Below are positions 1 to 11,895 of a stretch of 64,000 bases of DNA, piece after piece (the first letter of the stretch is position 1; each line of letters opens with the position of its first letter). A model generated the notes under the pieces. The model did no database searches and was not told where the DNA came from. It worked only from the letters and a program-made list of their open reading frames with translations. A program made the position numbers and the translations under genes. Source of the stretch: Crambe crambe (taxonomy: Eukaryota; Porifera; Demospongiae; Poecilosclerida; Crambeidae); NCBI GenBank assembly GCA_963924555.1, contig OZ004583.1:7268582-7332581 (forward strand), read 5' to 3'.

Positions 1-3000
1 TTGAAGTTGGAGTTCTAGGGCACTGATATGGGCACCAGTTTCATCCTCAAGAAGTAATGTTCCAAATTCAAAGTACTTTATCCCAATCTCTCGAGCCAAG
101 TTCACTTTAGAGTCTTGTAGGGGGAAACACAGGATGTCCATCATGGTTGGAGGTGGGCAAGACACTGTGGAATGAAGACAAGGAACTATTAATGTCTAAT
201 GTCACAAAATGCAAGATAAGGGATATGATTACAACTAGCATAGGACAAGCAACTTTAGAATAGCAAAGTAGCTGTACTGTTAGGCAAGGTTGAACTTACC
301 TTCTGATTGTGAAGTATGCATTGCAGGACCAGCTGGAGGAGATGCATGGCTGGATAGTGATGTAGATGACTGCAGTACTTCTGAATCTGTATGTAAAAAT
401 GTAGTGGTACTACCAATAGCATAAAATGCTAGTAGATACACACCTTCATCATAATTTCCACGGATGGAACATTTCTCAGCATTAAGAGCTGCTTCTAAAT
501 CTGCTGCCAATTTTTCCTGCTGGCCATCCTTCAGCAAGTTGTATAAGCTTCTCCATTTCTTTGAGTAGTGTTTGCAGTGGGGCATTTGAGCCAGCACATC
601 TTGTGAGCAATCAACATCTGACTCTTGCTTTGCTATGGATTTGATGCAATAAGGTGGGATGCCAACAAGTTTGGCTATCTTCTTCCAGTAGGGAGCCAAG
701 TCATCCAGGATTCTGATTTCTCTGTGCTCACCAATTTCAGAGTCAAAGTACTTAATTAGTTTCAGGTAGTCCATTTTCATATCTTCATCCCAAAGTGGAT
801 TAGCATCGACTACTTCATAAAAAAAATTATTATTATGATGACATGCAAATCATTTATAGTGTTATAAATAATATACAACATCAAATTTGACATCAATACT
901 TTCAATACTAAGGAATTAAGGATTAATGGACTTCGATGATACTGTAAAGTTAACTATTATTCTCTCTTTTATAACCTCTCACAATTCACGCATGGAACAA
1001 CTCACCTGACTGAGGTATTGGATCAGGTCTTCTTATGTCATCTCCAATATCAGTCAAAGGCTGAAGAAAACAAGAATGATCCTATTTAATATGTACCATG
1101 GACAGAGTGACTGAAACATAGAAACATATTTTTACCTTCCCAAACCACACCAAATGTTGACTCTGCATTTCCACTGGTTGGGGATCTTTGAGGTTGCACA
1201 GACAGTCCATCATGTGGGGAGTGGTCTCTCTGCTGTTTACCACACACAGGTGGTCCCTTCCAGGGTGAGAGGGACATTCAAATGCAAGCTGATAGCTGAC
1301 AGTGAAGGCATAGTTCATGTGAGAGGTGACTGTTTTTAAAGAAGATTCAATGATCTCTCGAACAGCACCACACACTTCATGTGCTTCAGTCATGGCAGTT
1401 GCTTCTTGTGTGATGTGAACTTCGTAGTAGTGTGGTCGGGAGATGAGAGTGATTGTATCACGATCAGTACCATATCGAAACTGGACTCGGTTCTTCTTTA
1501 TACCTTCAATGATCAACTTGAGTGAATAATTTCCAACAAGGTTAGCAATGGTGGCAGGAAAGAGACCAAGGGGTACAAAACCACACTCGTATCGAATCAT
1601 TAGAGAAGCTGGAAGGAGTGAATCAGAGTTGTTCTCTTGGCAAATGAGAAGATCTTCATTTGGGGCATTCTGAAGAACACAGGGCATGAAGTAGACTACT
1701 TTTTTATTTTTATCAGAACATTCTGGATCAGGGTGTACCAGAGGAGCTATGATGTTGAGGTATTCCAGTAGCTTCACTAGTTGGTCCAGTGGAATGTAGT
1801 CTCCAGAGATACTGGCAGTTGCCCCTCTGATATCCTCTGACGAGAACTGTCCTGTCTCTCGAAACTTTTCGGCATTTGCTTTGCTGACTGGACCAAACCT
1901 AAACGTGTTGACAATAAGATTAGTAACACTGTCATAAACAATCTGTATGTCACAGATGACAGTGTCCTTGAGTTCAGGCAAGTCTGGGAAGTACATTAGG
2001 ACCCCAGCATAATGATGGAGGAACCATAAGGCTACTTTCAATTCTTCTGATGCCATATTAAGTTGTTCTGCAAGTTGAAGGCAATCTTGCAGGCTGATTA
2101 TTCTCTCAGCTCTTTTCCGAAGCCAGATACTCAGTACTAACCATGCAGCTGGAATAGACAGCTTCTTGAAGTGTTGCTGCATACTTTCTACCAGAAACTT
2201 TTGTATTTTCTTTATTTCTTCCATTCCTCCTGTCATGTTGTTGATGGGGAGCACCATCCTATCTTCAGATGAAAACTGAACGAGATCTCTGTGGAAGAAA
2301 TCTGTGGACCGTACAATGCGTTGCAGCTTCTCATCAAATTCAGCTACCTGTTGATCAGATACAAGGTCTTTATGAGTCCCCACTATGAAAGCAATTGATT
2401 TAGAAGAAGAAGTCAGAAGCTCAGTAGGAGGTGATATGGAGTCTTCATCACTGCTGACTTCAGATGATGAGTGAGAGCTCAGACAAGCAACACTAGCTAG
2501 AGTTGTGAGTAGGACTTCTTCGACAGTGTAGGTTGACTCCACTGGAGTGGTGGACTGACCCTCTGAGGAACTGAGGTAGGACAGAGTGTAGCGACTCTGA
2601 AGGTCATCGATAAGCCTACAGAACAATAGGTAGAGGGCAGGACCAATAGTCAGAGCTGGGAGCATGTCCATGAATTCAGGCTGGCCTCCTGTGTCCTCCA
2701 TTCTTACAAGAGCTGTATCCTTGAATAAATGCTTGATATCCTTCCAGTATTTGGAATCCATAACCTTACGAAACAAGTTGGCAATTTCCATACCCATAAT
2801 ATTATCTCGAGATTTGACAGTATCACTCTGTTTTGGTGATGAAGAAATGAGAACTGAATCAGGCAAGTCAAACTCTTTTTCATCACTACTTGAATATGGA
2901 GAAAATGGAGCAGAAGAGGATGAAGTCACATTTTCTAAATCCGTCTCAGCCTCCAGAATAAAAGCATTACTGAGTTCATCATCTTCACTTAGCTGAAAAA

Positions 3001-3375
3001 GCGGCCTGGGGGTCTTCTTTACTTCAACATTTTCAATCTTCTGGCAAGAGTGACTGTAAATGAACTCTAAAAGTATGCTTGCCTCTTCTGTGAGGTTATT
3101 AGTAGCAAGCCATTCTGTTGGAGTTATCACAGCTGTGGTGCTGGTAAGGTTTCTGATGATAACTGTGTGTCCTGACTCAACTGTCCCTGTGCTTGGCTGC
3201 TCTGGTTCTCCAGCCGAGATGATATCAACAATCTCTCCTGTGAGACGGCGACGAGCACTTGTCTTCCCCAAACGAGGAGAACCAACAAAGACCATTTTAA
3301 GAAAGAGCATATCCAAAGAACCACGTGTTTTAAGGATCTGGTGGTAGGCAGCAAGATATTGGTCGACTGGTTTAC
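1..3375 (-). CDS. Roc/COR-like GTPase with two C-terminal Death-like domains (partial, copy A)
   Basis: Inferred exons on the minus strand are 3375-1136, 1060-1006, 812-300 and 164 to beyond the window edge. All junctions are GT-AG and the reading phase is consistent throughout. The first exon (746 codons) has a P-loop GSPRLGKTS, a switch-like DTGGQPEF and a THKD base-recognition motif; THxD in place of NKxD is characteristic of Roc domains. A COR-like region follows, ending near PLGLFPATIANL. Exon 3 (around PYWKKIAKLVGIPPY) and exon 4 (around LAREIGIKYFEFG) look like Death-fold domains. The family usually acts as an intracellular signalling scaffold with GTP-dependent dimerisation, and Death domains suggest recruitment into apoptosis or innate-immune complexes; that role is inferred. 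The exon holding the start codon was not found between 3376 and 4800. No break is visible. Confidence 0.75.
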
Positions 3376-3399
3376 CTGCAAGAAAGATAATACTTATCA

Positions 3400-3600
3400 G
3401 ATTGCATAATCATCTAGTATAATTATAGCTTTTAAAAAAATACCCCAAGCTGGAGGCATTTTCAGAGACAGATTCTTGAGTATGCCTGGCATAGCAAGCT
3501 TTAGCAGCCAACAAATACACTCCAACCTCATTCTTATTTTTGTTCTTTCCAGTAATGCTTTCCTAAGTTTAGTGTTTGAGGGCCTTCTTACAAGCTTCAT
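3400..3600 (-). pseudogene. decayed fragment related to the Death-domain exon
   Basis: In one minus-strand frame this reads NEVGVYLLAAKACYARHT, which resembles DEGVYLLAFYA plus the following stretch in the Death-domain exon of copy A (around 480-400). The same frame has stops just upstream of the match, so it is not an open exon. It lies just upstream of copy A's GTPase exon and may be a relic of tandem exon or gene duplication. The similarity is short. Confidence 0.3.
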
Positions 3601-3854
3601 ATTGTTGAAATTTCTTCCCTAATCCCAAAAGTGGGCAAAAAGTACGCAAGCACGTATATATTCCCTCCCCCCTTGTTCAAATCCTAGATGAAACCCTCAA
3701 TGGGCTTGCCTGGGAATAAGTTGGTTGTACGTGCACATAAGTCACAACATTACAAGTAAGGGAAAAAAACATTTTGTGAAATGAAAAAAGATGTAGGGAT
3801 GACCACTGCTCAAAAAAAGTAAGGAAACAAGGATGGAAATGGGATCAATCTTTG

Positions 3855-3960
3855 TTCTGTATATCCAGGCAACAATCCCTACATATATACGTACATTACT
3901 TCACTATAATCTGAAGCTACCTGATGTATATGTAGGGATTGTTGGCTGGATATACAGAAC
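3855..3960. repeat. short palindromic element (MITE-like)
   Basis: Two inverted arms of about 33 bp, one starting TTCTGTATATCCAGG and its complement ending CCTGGATATACAGAA with small mismatches, flank a spacer of about 40 bp. The arms contain CAACAATCCCTACATAT. The sequence just before it (near 3800) carries GTAGGGATG, also seen in other palindromes of this window. Confidence 0.6.
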
Positions 3961-4809
3961 TATGGAATGCAGGATACAGTGGGTAAAGGGTCTCAACATC
4001 AAGTATGTGGACACAACTGATAGTGGGGGCATAGTGGTGGGCCATGAGGTGCTCAGGTCTACAAACTCCCCTCAGCACTATCCATGCTAGGAACAAAGTG
4101 AGATGGGACAATATATAGAGGGAGGGAGGGGCAATAAGAAGATGTACGATGATATCTATACTGGGATAGAGAGAGTCCTTCCTTAATGCACTGCACATAC
4201 CTGTTTGATTGTAATGTGAATGAATCATGACCAGTCACCTCACAGAGATCTCTCTCCAGCTCCTCCAGCAACTCCTAATAACCCACAACTTGTTCATCAT
4301 CAGGGAGGAGGTTCCCAGGTATTCAGATGGTGCAGGAACCCTATCAAGGGAGGGAGGACTCAATGGGTTAGTATGATTTCTTCCCCAACTTCAATCGATA
4401 GTCACTGACCTAACTGACAGTCACTTGTTTGGCTGAGCTGATGGTGGACACTCTTGCAGGTATCAAAGGTAGTCTCAAGAAGTATAACGGAGTGTCTAGA
4501 GTATATACATTGAATTAATAGGTAAAAGGTGAGGCTAGGGCTAGATAAAGAGTACTGTCCACAGGGCACACCCCCCCCCCCCCCCCCCCCAACTGTCCAA
4601 CTGTAGTAGCTTTATAATAAAGTATAATAGCTAATAATCCAGAATACACCAAATTAAAAAAAAATCCCACTGTGTATTTTATATGTAACTTCTTGATGGA
4701 CTGCATGATCATCAAAAGTGTTCTCCCCAGATACTCACTCTGTCAAGACAACATGTCTCTAGCTCCATGATCAGATGCAGCTATCACTGATAGAAAAGTA
4801 TTCATTACT
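3961..4809. other. intergenic region between GTPase copies A and B
   Basis: No gene is recognised here. It contains a poly-C tract at about 4570-4590 and several short open frames with no recognisable domain. The upstream exon of copy A, including its start codon, should lie here or further away but could not be identified. Confidence 0.5.
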
Positions 4810-7800
4810 TTATACATAAAATTTAAAGGGCAGGAGTTTCTTGCTCACAGATGGTTCCTCCAGAACACTTCCCTCTGAATGCAGTTCGCCGATTGCAGAC
4901 ATTCCACGAGCAAACTGTACAACAGCGTTCAGTCTGCGTTTCGGGTCTTTCAAAAACAGCTGATGGAAATAATGCCCACCACAGTCAGCCCCACCCTTCA
5001 ATACAATGCGCATGCGCAAAGGATAACAACACTCAATTTTAACATCTCTAATAGATTTAGCAAGTTGGCCTAATCCAATGTCTTCCAGCACAGAAATCAG
5101 GGTCTCCCAGGACACTGGTTGTCTCCCACCCTCACTAAACCATTCTTGAAAAATATGGCAGTTGATACTTTGAACATTCATGTGAAGTTGGAGTTCTAGG
5201 ATGGGCACCAGTTTTATCCTTGAGAAGTAATATTCCAAATTCAAAGTACTTTATCCCAATCTCTCGAGCCAAGTTCACTTTAGAGTCTTGTAGGGGGAAA
5301 CAAAGGATGTCCATCATGGTTGGAGGAGAGCAAGACACTGTGGAAGGAACTATTAATGCACAAAATGCAAGATAAGGGATATGATTGACAAGCAACTTTC
5401 AGAATAGCAAAAGTAGCTGTGCTGTTAGACAAGGTTGAACTTACCTTGAGATTGTGAAGTATGCATTGCTGGAGCAGTTGGAGGAGATGCATGGCTGGAT
5501 AGTGATGTAGATGACTGCAGTACTTCTGAATCTGTATGTAAAAATGTAGTGGTACTATAGCATAAAATGCTAGTAGATAGACACCTTCATTATAATTTCC
5601 ACAGATGGAACATTTCTCAGCATTAAGAGCTGCTTCTAAATCTGCTGACAATTTTTGCTGCCGGCCATCGTTGTACAAGCCTCTCCATTTCTCAGAATAG
5701 CGTTTGCAGTGGGGCATTTGGGGAGCATTGGCCAACCATTCTCCAATCGAATCTCGTAAGCAATCAACATCTGACTCTTGCTTCGCTATGGATTTAATGT
5801 GATAAGGTGGGATTCCAACAAGCTCGGCTATCTTCTTCCAGTAGGGAGCCAAATCATCCAGGATTCTAATTTCTCTGTGCTCTCCAGTTTCAGAGTCACT
5901 GAATACTTGATTAGCTGTAAGCTTTTGATAGTTACATCTTCATTCCAAAGTGGATTGCTGCTGACTGCTATGATACAATAACAAAACAGAAGTTAAAAGA
6001 ATTATTAGTTACATAATGGGGTGATATCTTCGGCCCAAGAAAAAAATGACTTGGGGGGAGGAGGGAGGGAGGGGAATGCCCCAAAATAAAACCTTGATAG
6101 ATATCACCACATATATTATAATGTAGATGACTGCTGCAAGAAATAACTCACATAACTGATATGTTGGGCAAGGTCCAGCGATAACATCTCCATTATCATT
6201 CATGGGCTACATGAAAAAAATAGTGCATTTTTTAGTTATGATGGGTCAAGGTAATCTTTAGTGTTATCAACAACCTTACCTCCCTGAACCATACCATGTG
6301 CTGACTCTCCATTTCCACTGGTTGTGGATCTTTGATATTGTATAGACAGTCCATCATGTGGGGAGTGGTCTCTCTGCTGTTTACCACACAAAGATGGTCC
6401 CTTCCAGGGTGAGAGGGACGTTCAAATGCAAGCTGATAGCTGACAGTAAAGGCATAGTTCATGCGAGAGGTGACTGTCTTGATCGCTGACTCAACGATAT
6501 CTCGAACTGTACTGCATACTTCATGTGTCTTTGTGACAGCAGCAGCTTGTCATGTGACGTGGATCGCATAGTAGTGTGGTCGAGACATGAAGGTGATTTT
6601 GTCACGATCAGTACCATATCGAAACTGGACTCGATTCTTCTTTATTCCTTCAATGATCAGCTTAAATAAATCATTTCCAATGAGGTTAGCAATGGTGGCA
6701 GGAAAGAGACCAAGGGGTACAAACCCACACTCGTATCGAATCATCAGAGAAGATGGGAAGACTGAATAGGAGTCGTTCTCTTGGAAAATGTGAAGCTCTT
6801 CATTTGGAGCATTCTGAAGAACACAGGGCATAAAGTAGACCACTTTTTGATTTTTTTCAGAACATTCTGGATCAGGCTGTGCCAGAGGAGCTATGATGTT
6901 GAGGTATTCCAGTAGCTTCACTAGTTGGTCCGATGGAATGTAGTCTCCAGAGATACTGGCAGTTGCCCCTCTGATATCCTCCAACGAGAACTGTCCTGTC
7001 TCTCGAAACTTTTCGGCATTTGCTTTGCTGACTGGACCAAACCTAAACGTGTTGACAATAAACTGTCATAAACAATCTGTATATCACAAATGACAGTGTC
7101 CTTGAGTTCAGGCAAGTCTGTGAAGTACATTAGGACCCCAGCATAATGATGGAGGAACCATAAGGCTACTTTCAATTCTTCTGATGCTATATTAAGTTAT
7201 TCAGCAAGTTGAAGGCAATCTTGCAGGCTGATTATTCTCTCAGCTCTTTTCCGAAGCCAGATACTCAGTACTAACCATGCAGCTGGAATAGACAGTCTCT
7301 TGAAGTGTTGCTGCATACTTTCTACCAGAAAATTCTTTATTTCTTCCATTCCTCCTGTCATGTTATTGATGGGGAGCACCATCCTATTTTCAGATGAAAA
7401 CTGAACGAGATCTTTGTAGAAGAAATCTGTGGACCATACAATGCGTTGTAGCTTCTCATCAAATTCAGCTACCTGTTGGTCAGATACAAGGTCTTTATGA
7501 GTCCCCACTATGAAAGCAATTCATTTAGAAGAAGAAGTCAGAAGCTCAGTAGGAGGTGATATGGAGTCTTCATCACTGCTGACTTCAGATGATGAGTGAG
7601 AGCTCAGACAAGCAACACTAGCTAGAGTTGTGAGTAGGACTTCTTTGACAGTGTAAGTGGATTCCACTGGAGTGGTGGACCGTCCTTCTGAGGGACTGAG
7701 GTAGGACACAGTATAGCGACTCTGAAGCTCATCAATAAGCTTACAGAACAACAGGTAGAGGGCAGGACCGATAGTCAGAGCCGGGAGCATGTCCATGAAT

Positions 7801-8465
7801 TCAGGTTGGCCTCCTGTGTCCTCCATTCTTACGAGAGCTGTAACCTTGAATAAATGCTTGATATCTTTCCAGTACTTGGAATTCATAGCCTTATGAAGTA
7901 GCTATGTCAGCCATTTCTATGCCATGCGGTGTAATGATATCACTCTGTTTTGGTGATGAACTCTGTGCTGATGATGATGGTATGGGGACTGAATTAGGCA
8001 AATCAAACTCTGTTTCATCAGTACTTGAGTATGGAGCAGAAGTAGACAAATTCACTTCTTTGTCTATGTCAGTCTCAGTCTCAGGACTGGAATCATTATT
8101 GATGCTTGATACTTCATCATTTTCACTCTTCTGGCAAGAGTGACTGTAAATGAACTCTAAAAGTATGCTTGCCTCTTCTGTGAGGTTATTGGTGGCAGAC
8201 CATTCTGTTGGAGTTATCACAGCTGTGGTATTGGTCAGGTTTCTTATCACCACTGTGCGTCCTGACTCGACTGTCCCTGTGCTTGGCTGCTCTGGTTCTC
8301 CAGCTGAATCGATATCGATAATCTCTCCTGTGAGACGGCGACGAGCACTTGTCTTTCCCAAACGAGGAGAACTGACAAAAACCATTTTAAGAAAGAGCAT
8401 ATCCAAAGAACCATGTGTTTTAAGGATTTGGTGGTAGGCAGCAAGATATAGGTCGACTGGTTTAT
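4810..8465 (-). pseudogene. Roc/COR-Death GTPase, tandem copy B (degenerate)
   Basis: This is a close paralogue of copy A with the same exon order: GTPase/COR exon 8465-6280, Death exon about 5880-5435, last exon about 5350-4810. Motifs retained include GKTSARRRL, DTGGQPEF and THKDL. The second Death-like domain extends past copy A's window edge, into VSWETLISVLEDIGLGQLA, and ends in PFKFYV before a stop. Compared with copy A the frame is broken several times. A serine codon is TGA near 7520, a glutamine codon is TAA near 7197, and a codon near 6550 is TGA. There is a net 4-nt gain near 7890, a 10-nt loss near 7065, and an 8-nt loss near 5198. At least six lesions make it a pseudogene despite the recent look of the duplication. 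Confidence 0.8.
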
Positions 8466-8794
8466 CTGGAAAGAAAAATATATTTTGACAGTTAGCTACA
8501 GCAATTATGGAAATTGAATGTCATAAAACACAAAATCAAGGAGAGAATCAATGTTCTAAGTATAGCTATAATAGTGGAATACTAGCTAACAGAAATCAGA
8601 TGTATGCATTTCAGTTAGTCATCTGATTCTCTTCAGCTAACACTTACACATGAGAATCCAATGCGTGATCTGTGAAATTAAAATGTGTGCAAGGGTACAT
8701 GTGCTCCAGGTACAGATCCAAGATCTAGAATAATCTGATCTGTACGTCAGAGATGATGGTGTCCTGTACAAGAGTATTGACCAGCAGTGAAGCA
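8466..8794. other. intergenic, nothing clear
   Basis: AT-rich sequence upstream of pseudogene B. On the minus strand, 8727-8775 could encode QDTIISDVQI, vaguely like KDTVICDIQI of the GTPase copies. The match is too short to call. Confidence 0.4.
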
Positions 8795-9300
8795 CCAGCA
8801 GAGAAGAAGAGGAAGAGTTTGAACTTAAAGAAGCACGAAAGAAGGAACGTGAGCAGAAAAGAAAGGAAAAGGTGGAGCTTATGAAGCAGAAAAAAGAAGA
8901 GCGGGAACGTCAGTGGAAGAAAAAACTTGAAAAAGCAGCTGAAAAAAGAGAAAGCGTCCAAAAGTATACATCTCAGCATTTGCATCTATCCCTGCATCTA
9001 CATCTGTCCCTGCATCCATTCCATTTGTCCCTGCATCTACATCTGTCCCTGTATCTACATCCATCCCAGACTGTACTATTCCATCAGTTCAGCCTATAGA
9101 GACCATCTCCTCAAGACAACACTGCTCCAGAACAAGGGAATATAAGTGAAAAGTGTCTATTCTGCTTTGTAACTTACTGCAATGATGGACAAGGTTAGAT
9201 CCAGTGTGCCTGTGGCAAATGGATTCATGAAGATTGCCTGGAAGAATTGTTTATGGATTCCTTTGTCAGGAAAGATTTTATCCAATGTGCATTAATTTGG
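8795..9300 (+). mobile_element. pogo/Tigger-like transposase 3' remnant with PHD-like finger
   Basis: The first part encodes a highly charged E/K/R coiled coil (EARKKEREQKRKEK and on). It is followed by an 18-bp minisatellite (9000-9065) encoding P/S/T/V-rich repeats. Around 9150-9235 a second frame reads SEKCLFCFVTYC, then CACGKWIHEDCLEE, a Cys/His pattern like the PHD-type finger that ends many animal pogo-family transposases. A TAG interrupts this finger and the frame differs from the coiled coil, so the piece is dead. The DDE core is not present. The family assignment is from remembered architecture. Confidence 0.45.
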
Positions 9301-9339
9301 TATATAATGTGCTTGTCAGTGCACTACGTCACATAACAT

Positions 9340-9440
9340 CACGTTAATGTATCAGAGTTAAAAGTTGAGTTGGGGGTCGAACCTCAGTCCTTGGCCTGGC
9401 TTTGTGAGCCAACACACTACCGTGCAACTACAATGGCAAC
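9340..9440 (-). repeat. possible tRNA-derived SINE head
   Basis: On the minus strand the segment contains a good B-box, GGTTCGACCCC, with a weaker A-box-like TAGTGTGTTGG about 40 nt upstream and a small stem GGCT/AGCC between them. The acceptor and T stems do not pair convincingly, so it is not called a tRNA gene. Confidence 0.3.
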
Positions 9441-9954
9441 ACTATGAACATTTGATTTTTTAAAGGGTGTTTAGACATTGCAGATGTGCTGTTAGCTTGC
9501 GCATGCATACTTAGACATGACTGTACATGCTCAATTATAATGGCATGAAATTCAGCTTACACCAAGAAGAGCAAGGAAAGAGAGGCACAGAGGTGAAGTT
9601 CAGTTCTACCGCTAGGTCCATGGCATAGCAATAAAGCAGCCTGAGTTAAGATTAAAAGAAGAGAAGAATTAGAGAAGAAGAATCCAGTGATTAGAGCTAT
9701 CGCTCTCTCTGAAGTATCATTTGTAGTCTGACCTAAATTAATGAGGAGGAGTGACTCTACTCACCAGCAAAAATTAATAGGATCACATGAGGGCTAGGGA
9801 GGGGGATTTCAATTACTACACAAAATATCTTGCCAAAATTTTAGGAGGGGCAATTACAAACCCCCCCCCCCCCCCCCCCCCCCAAAATAATAATAATTAA
9901 AATCAATAAAATACAATAAACCAAAAAAAAAATCAAAAATAAACCCTGACTCAC
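9441..9954. other. non-coding stretch with poly-C tract
   Basis: AT-rich sequence with a C run at about 9860-9882. Any 3' exons of the Kelch-Death gene after 9955 would have to lie here, but none is recognised. Confidence 0.4.
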
Positions 9955-11355
9955 CACAGATCAGGTAATCTTCAATCTGCTGACACAGTTCCTCTAAATT
10001 CAAGTGCTTCAGTACAGATAGTAATGACTTCCAAGTTGGAGGGAGACGGCTTCTTCCAGACTTCCACTCAATAATAGCCATCTCAACACGCTCTTCAGGG
10101 TCTCTGTGGTATGTGGCTACACTAATTCCAATGTGTGCTGTTAGCTGATTGTGGATTGCCTTGAGTGATATTATGATCTGGATTACTGTATACTCTAATT
10201 TGGGGAGCGTGAGCCTGCTGAATTGACTAATGGGGACACTGTGGGGGTATAGAAACAGAATATTGGTGCTTAATAAAACTGGAAACTTTATCCTTACATA
10301 ATCTCATACGTGGCTGTGTCGGCTAGCTATTAATTTTTTTAAAGAGTGTAATGCCTAGTTCATACCCTCAAGTTTTTATGGAGCCTGAAATTAATCATTA
10401 ATTTTATAATTTGTTATAGTACGAAAAACTTCCCTACCAAATCGTTTCCCTCCATAGCTCACTCGAGATATTATAATTATTATTGTTCACTGATTTCTTT
10501 ACATCCCTTACTGGGACTATGATTAACAGTCCTCACCTTTTAAGGATGCCTTGAATACCTTGCAACCGAGTGATATAGTCCTTCCACCTATCACCACCAG
10601 TTGTCCTGTTGAGATGACAGCGGAGGCAGTGGAAGACACATGCAGCCAGGATTTACTGAGGGGGGAGTAGGCATGTATAATATCAGATGAGGAGGAGGAG
10701 GAGAAGAAAGATCCTCCTACAGACAAAAGATGATGATGAAATGTCTCACAACTTGAGTTGTAGAGAGGGACTCGAGAAGTTTTCCACAGAGTATCATTAG
10801 ATTGTAAGGATGATAGGAGAGAGTCTAATTTGCAGTAAAATACAAAATTGTCTTGTTTATAACCTCCCAACAAGTATAAGATCCCACCATGGATAGTACA
10901 CTTTATAGAGAAACATTGAAGAGGTAGAGGTTGCACAACTGACCACTCTTCCTGCACAAACACCTCAACTGTATTCAATTGAACTCCTGGCATTTTCATA
11001 CCACCTGTGACTATAATATATGCACACTCAGTCTGATTCTGAGTATTGATGGCTGATGAATAGTAGCGTGATGTTGCCATTGGAGGCAGAAATAATTGCC
11101 ATTTGATTTGTTCTGTTCCAGTAGTCCACACCTTGTTGGTAGCATACCTTCTGTTTTGCTCCTTCCCACCAATCAGCATCAATTTGGAATGGTAAGTGGT
11201 GAGTGCATAGTATTTGGTGGGTGTGTTGAAAACACTCCAAGACTTCAAATTAGTAGAAATAAACACCTTGAAAGGATCATGTGATGATGTGATACCACCT
11301 CCAACATAAATCTTGCCATGCAGTGATACACACTGGGCATTACACACAAATAGCC
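9955..11355 (-). CDS. Kelch-repeat plus Death-domain protein
   Basis: The Kelch exon (about 11355-10537) encodes roughly 270 aa of beta-propeller blades with diagnostic GG pairs: YVGGGI, LIGGKE, VTGGMK, LLGGYK, SVGGSF, VIGGRT, which is six blades. It ends at an AAAG|gtgagg donor. The next exon (10194-9955) starts after CAAATTAG in matching phase 1. It encodes about 80 aa of a Death-like domain: RDPEERVEMAIIEWKSG, then PPTWKSLLSVLKHLNLEEL, and ends at a GTGAGT donor, so more 3' exons are expected. The role is probably an intracellular adaptor, with Kelch binding a partner and the Death domain self-assembling. The 5' end is odd: no ATG opens the Kelch frame, a TAA lies just upstream, and a transposase fragment abuts in the opposite direction. 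The gene may therefore have lost its first exon. Confidence 0.65.
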
Positions 11356-11510
11356 CCGCTTTACCTTACAGCAAGGAAGATGGCTTATTTTGTTTACCAT
11401 GTGTCCTCTTTGCTAGTAAAGAGAAGTTGGGCCAGTTGGTTACTGAAAAGTTCAATCATTGGACAAAGAAAACCTCTAAGTTAATGTATGTATCATATGC
11501 ACGATACTTT
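11345..11510 (+). mobile_element. hAT-type (TTF zinc finger) transposase fragment
   Basis: The plus strand encodes YSKEDGLFCLPCVLFASK, then LGQLVTEKFNHWTKK. This is the pattern of the TTF-type zinc finger at the N-terminus of hAT-like/ZMYM-like transposases: CxxC, then a Phe-xx-Trp-kk segment. Only this piece is present, with no catalytic domain. It touches or slightly overlaps the 5' end of the antisense Kelch gene. Confidence 0.55.
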
Positions 11511-11895
11511 TAAAAACTTTCTCCACTCCATTCACTTAATAACATGCTTCATTATTTCCACATGCTCTGATTCCTTCAGCACTGTTATCATGAATATTTT
11601 TTGTCAGTTCATCAGTCAAGCATTATCATCCATCATTAGATAGTTACCTATTATCAGGCTCATTAAAAAGTAATTAAAAGTGGGCGTGGTTTTCCAAAAT
11701 TTCCCCCAAAAATACGCGCTTATGCGCGGATAGATAAAAGAACACCCCTTTTAAAAATCCTAGATCCGCCCCTGAAGTCTGACAAAATAATGGTAAATAT
11801 CTGACTAATCATGACCAGTCAGAACATAGCAGTATAGGCTACACTCTAATATCAATAATGGCTAGAGCTACTGGTTGTTTTTCTTTTTTCTTCAG
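11511..11895. other. intergenic, no gene seen
   Basis: AT-rich sequence upstream of receptor gene 1. No recognisable promoter element or coding segment. Confidence 0.4.

Noticed and set aside
8727-8775. Short similarity to the GTPase copies (QDTIISDVQI)
   Set aside because: Ten residues without splice sites or flanking similarity.
9340-9440. tRNA gene on the minus strand
   Set aside because: Only the B-box is convincing and the cloverleaf arms do not pair, so it is kept only as a possible SINE head.
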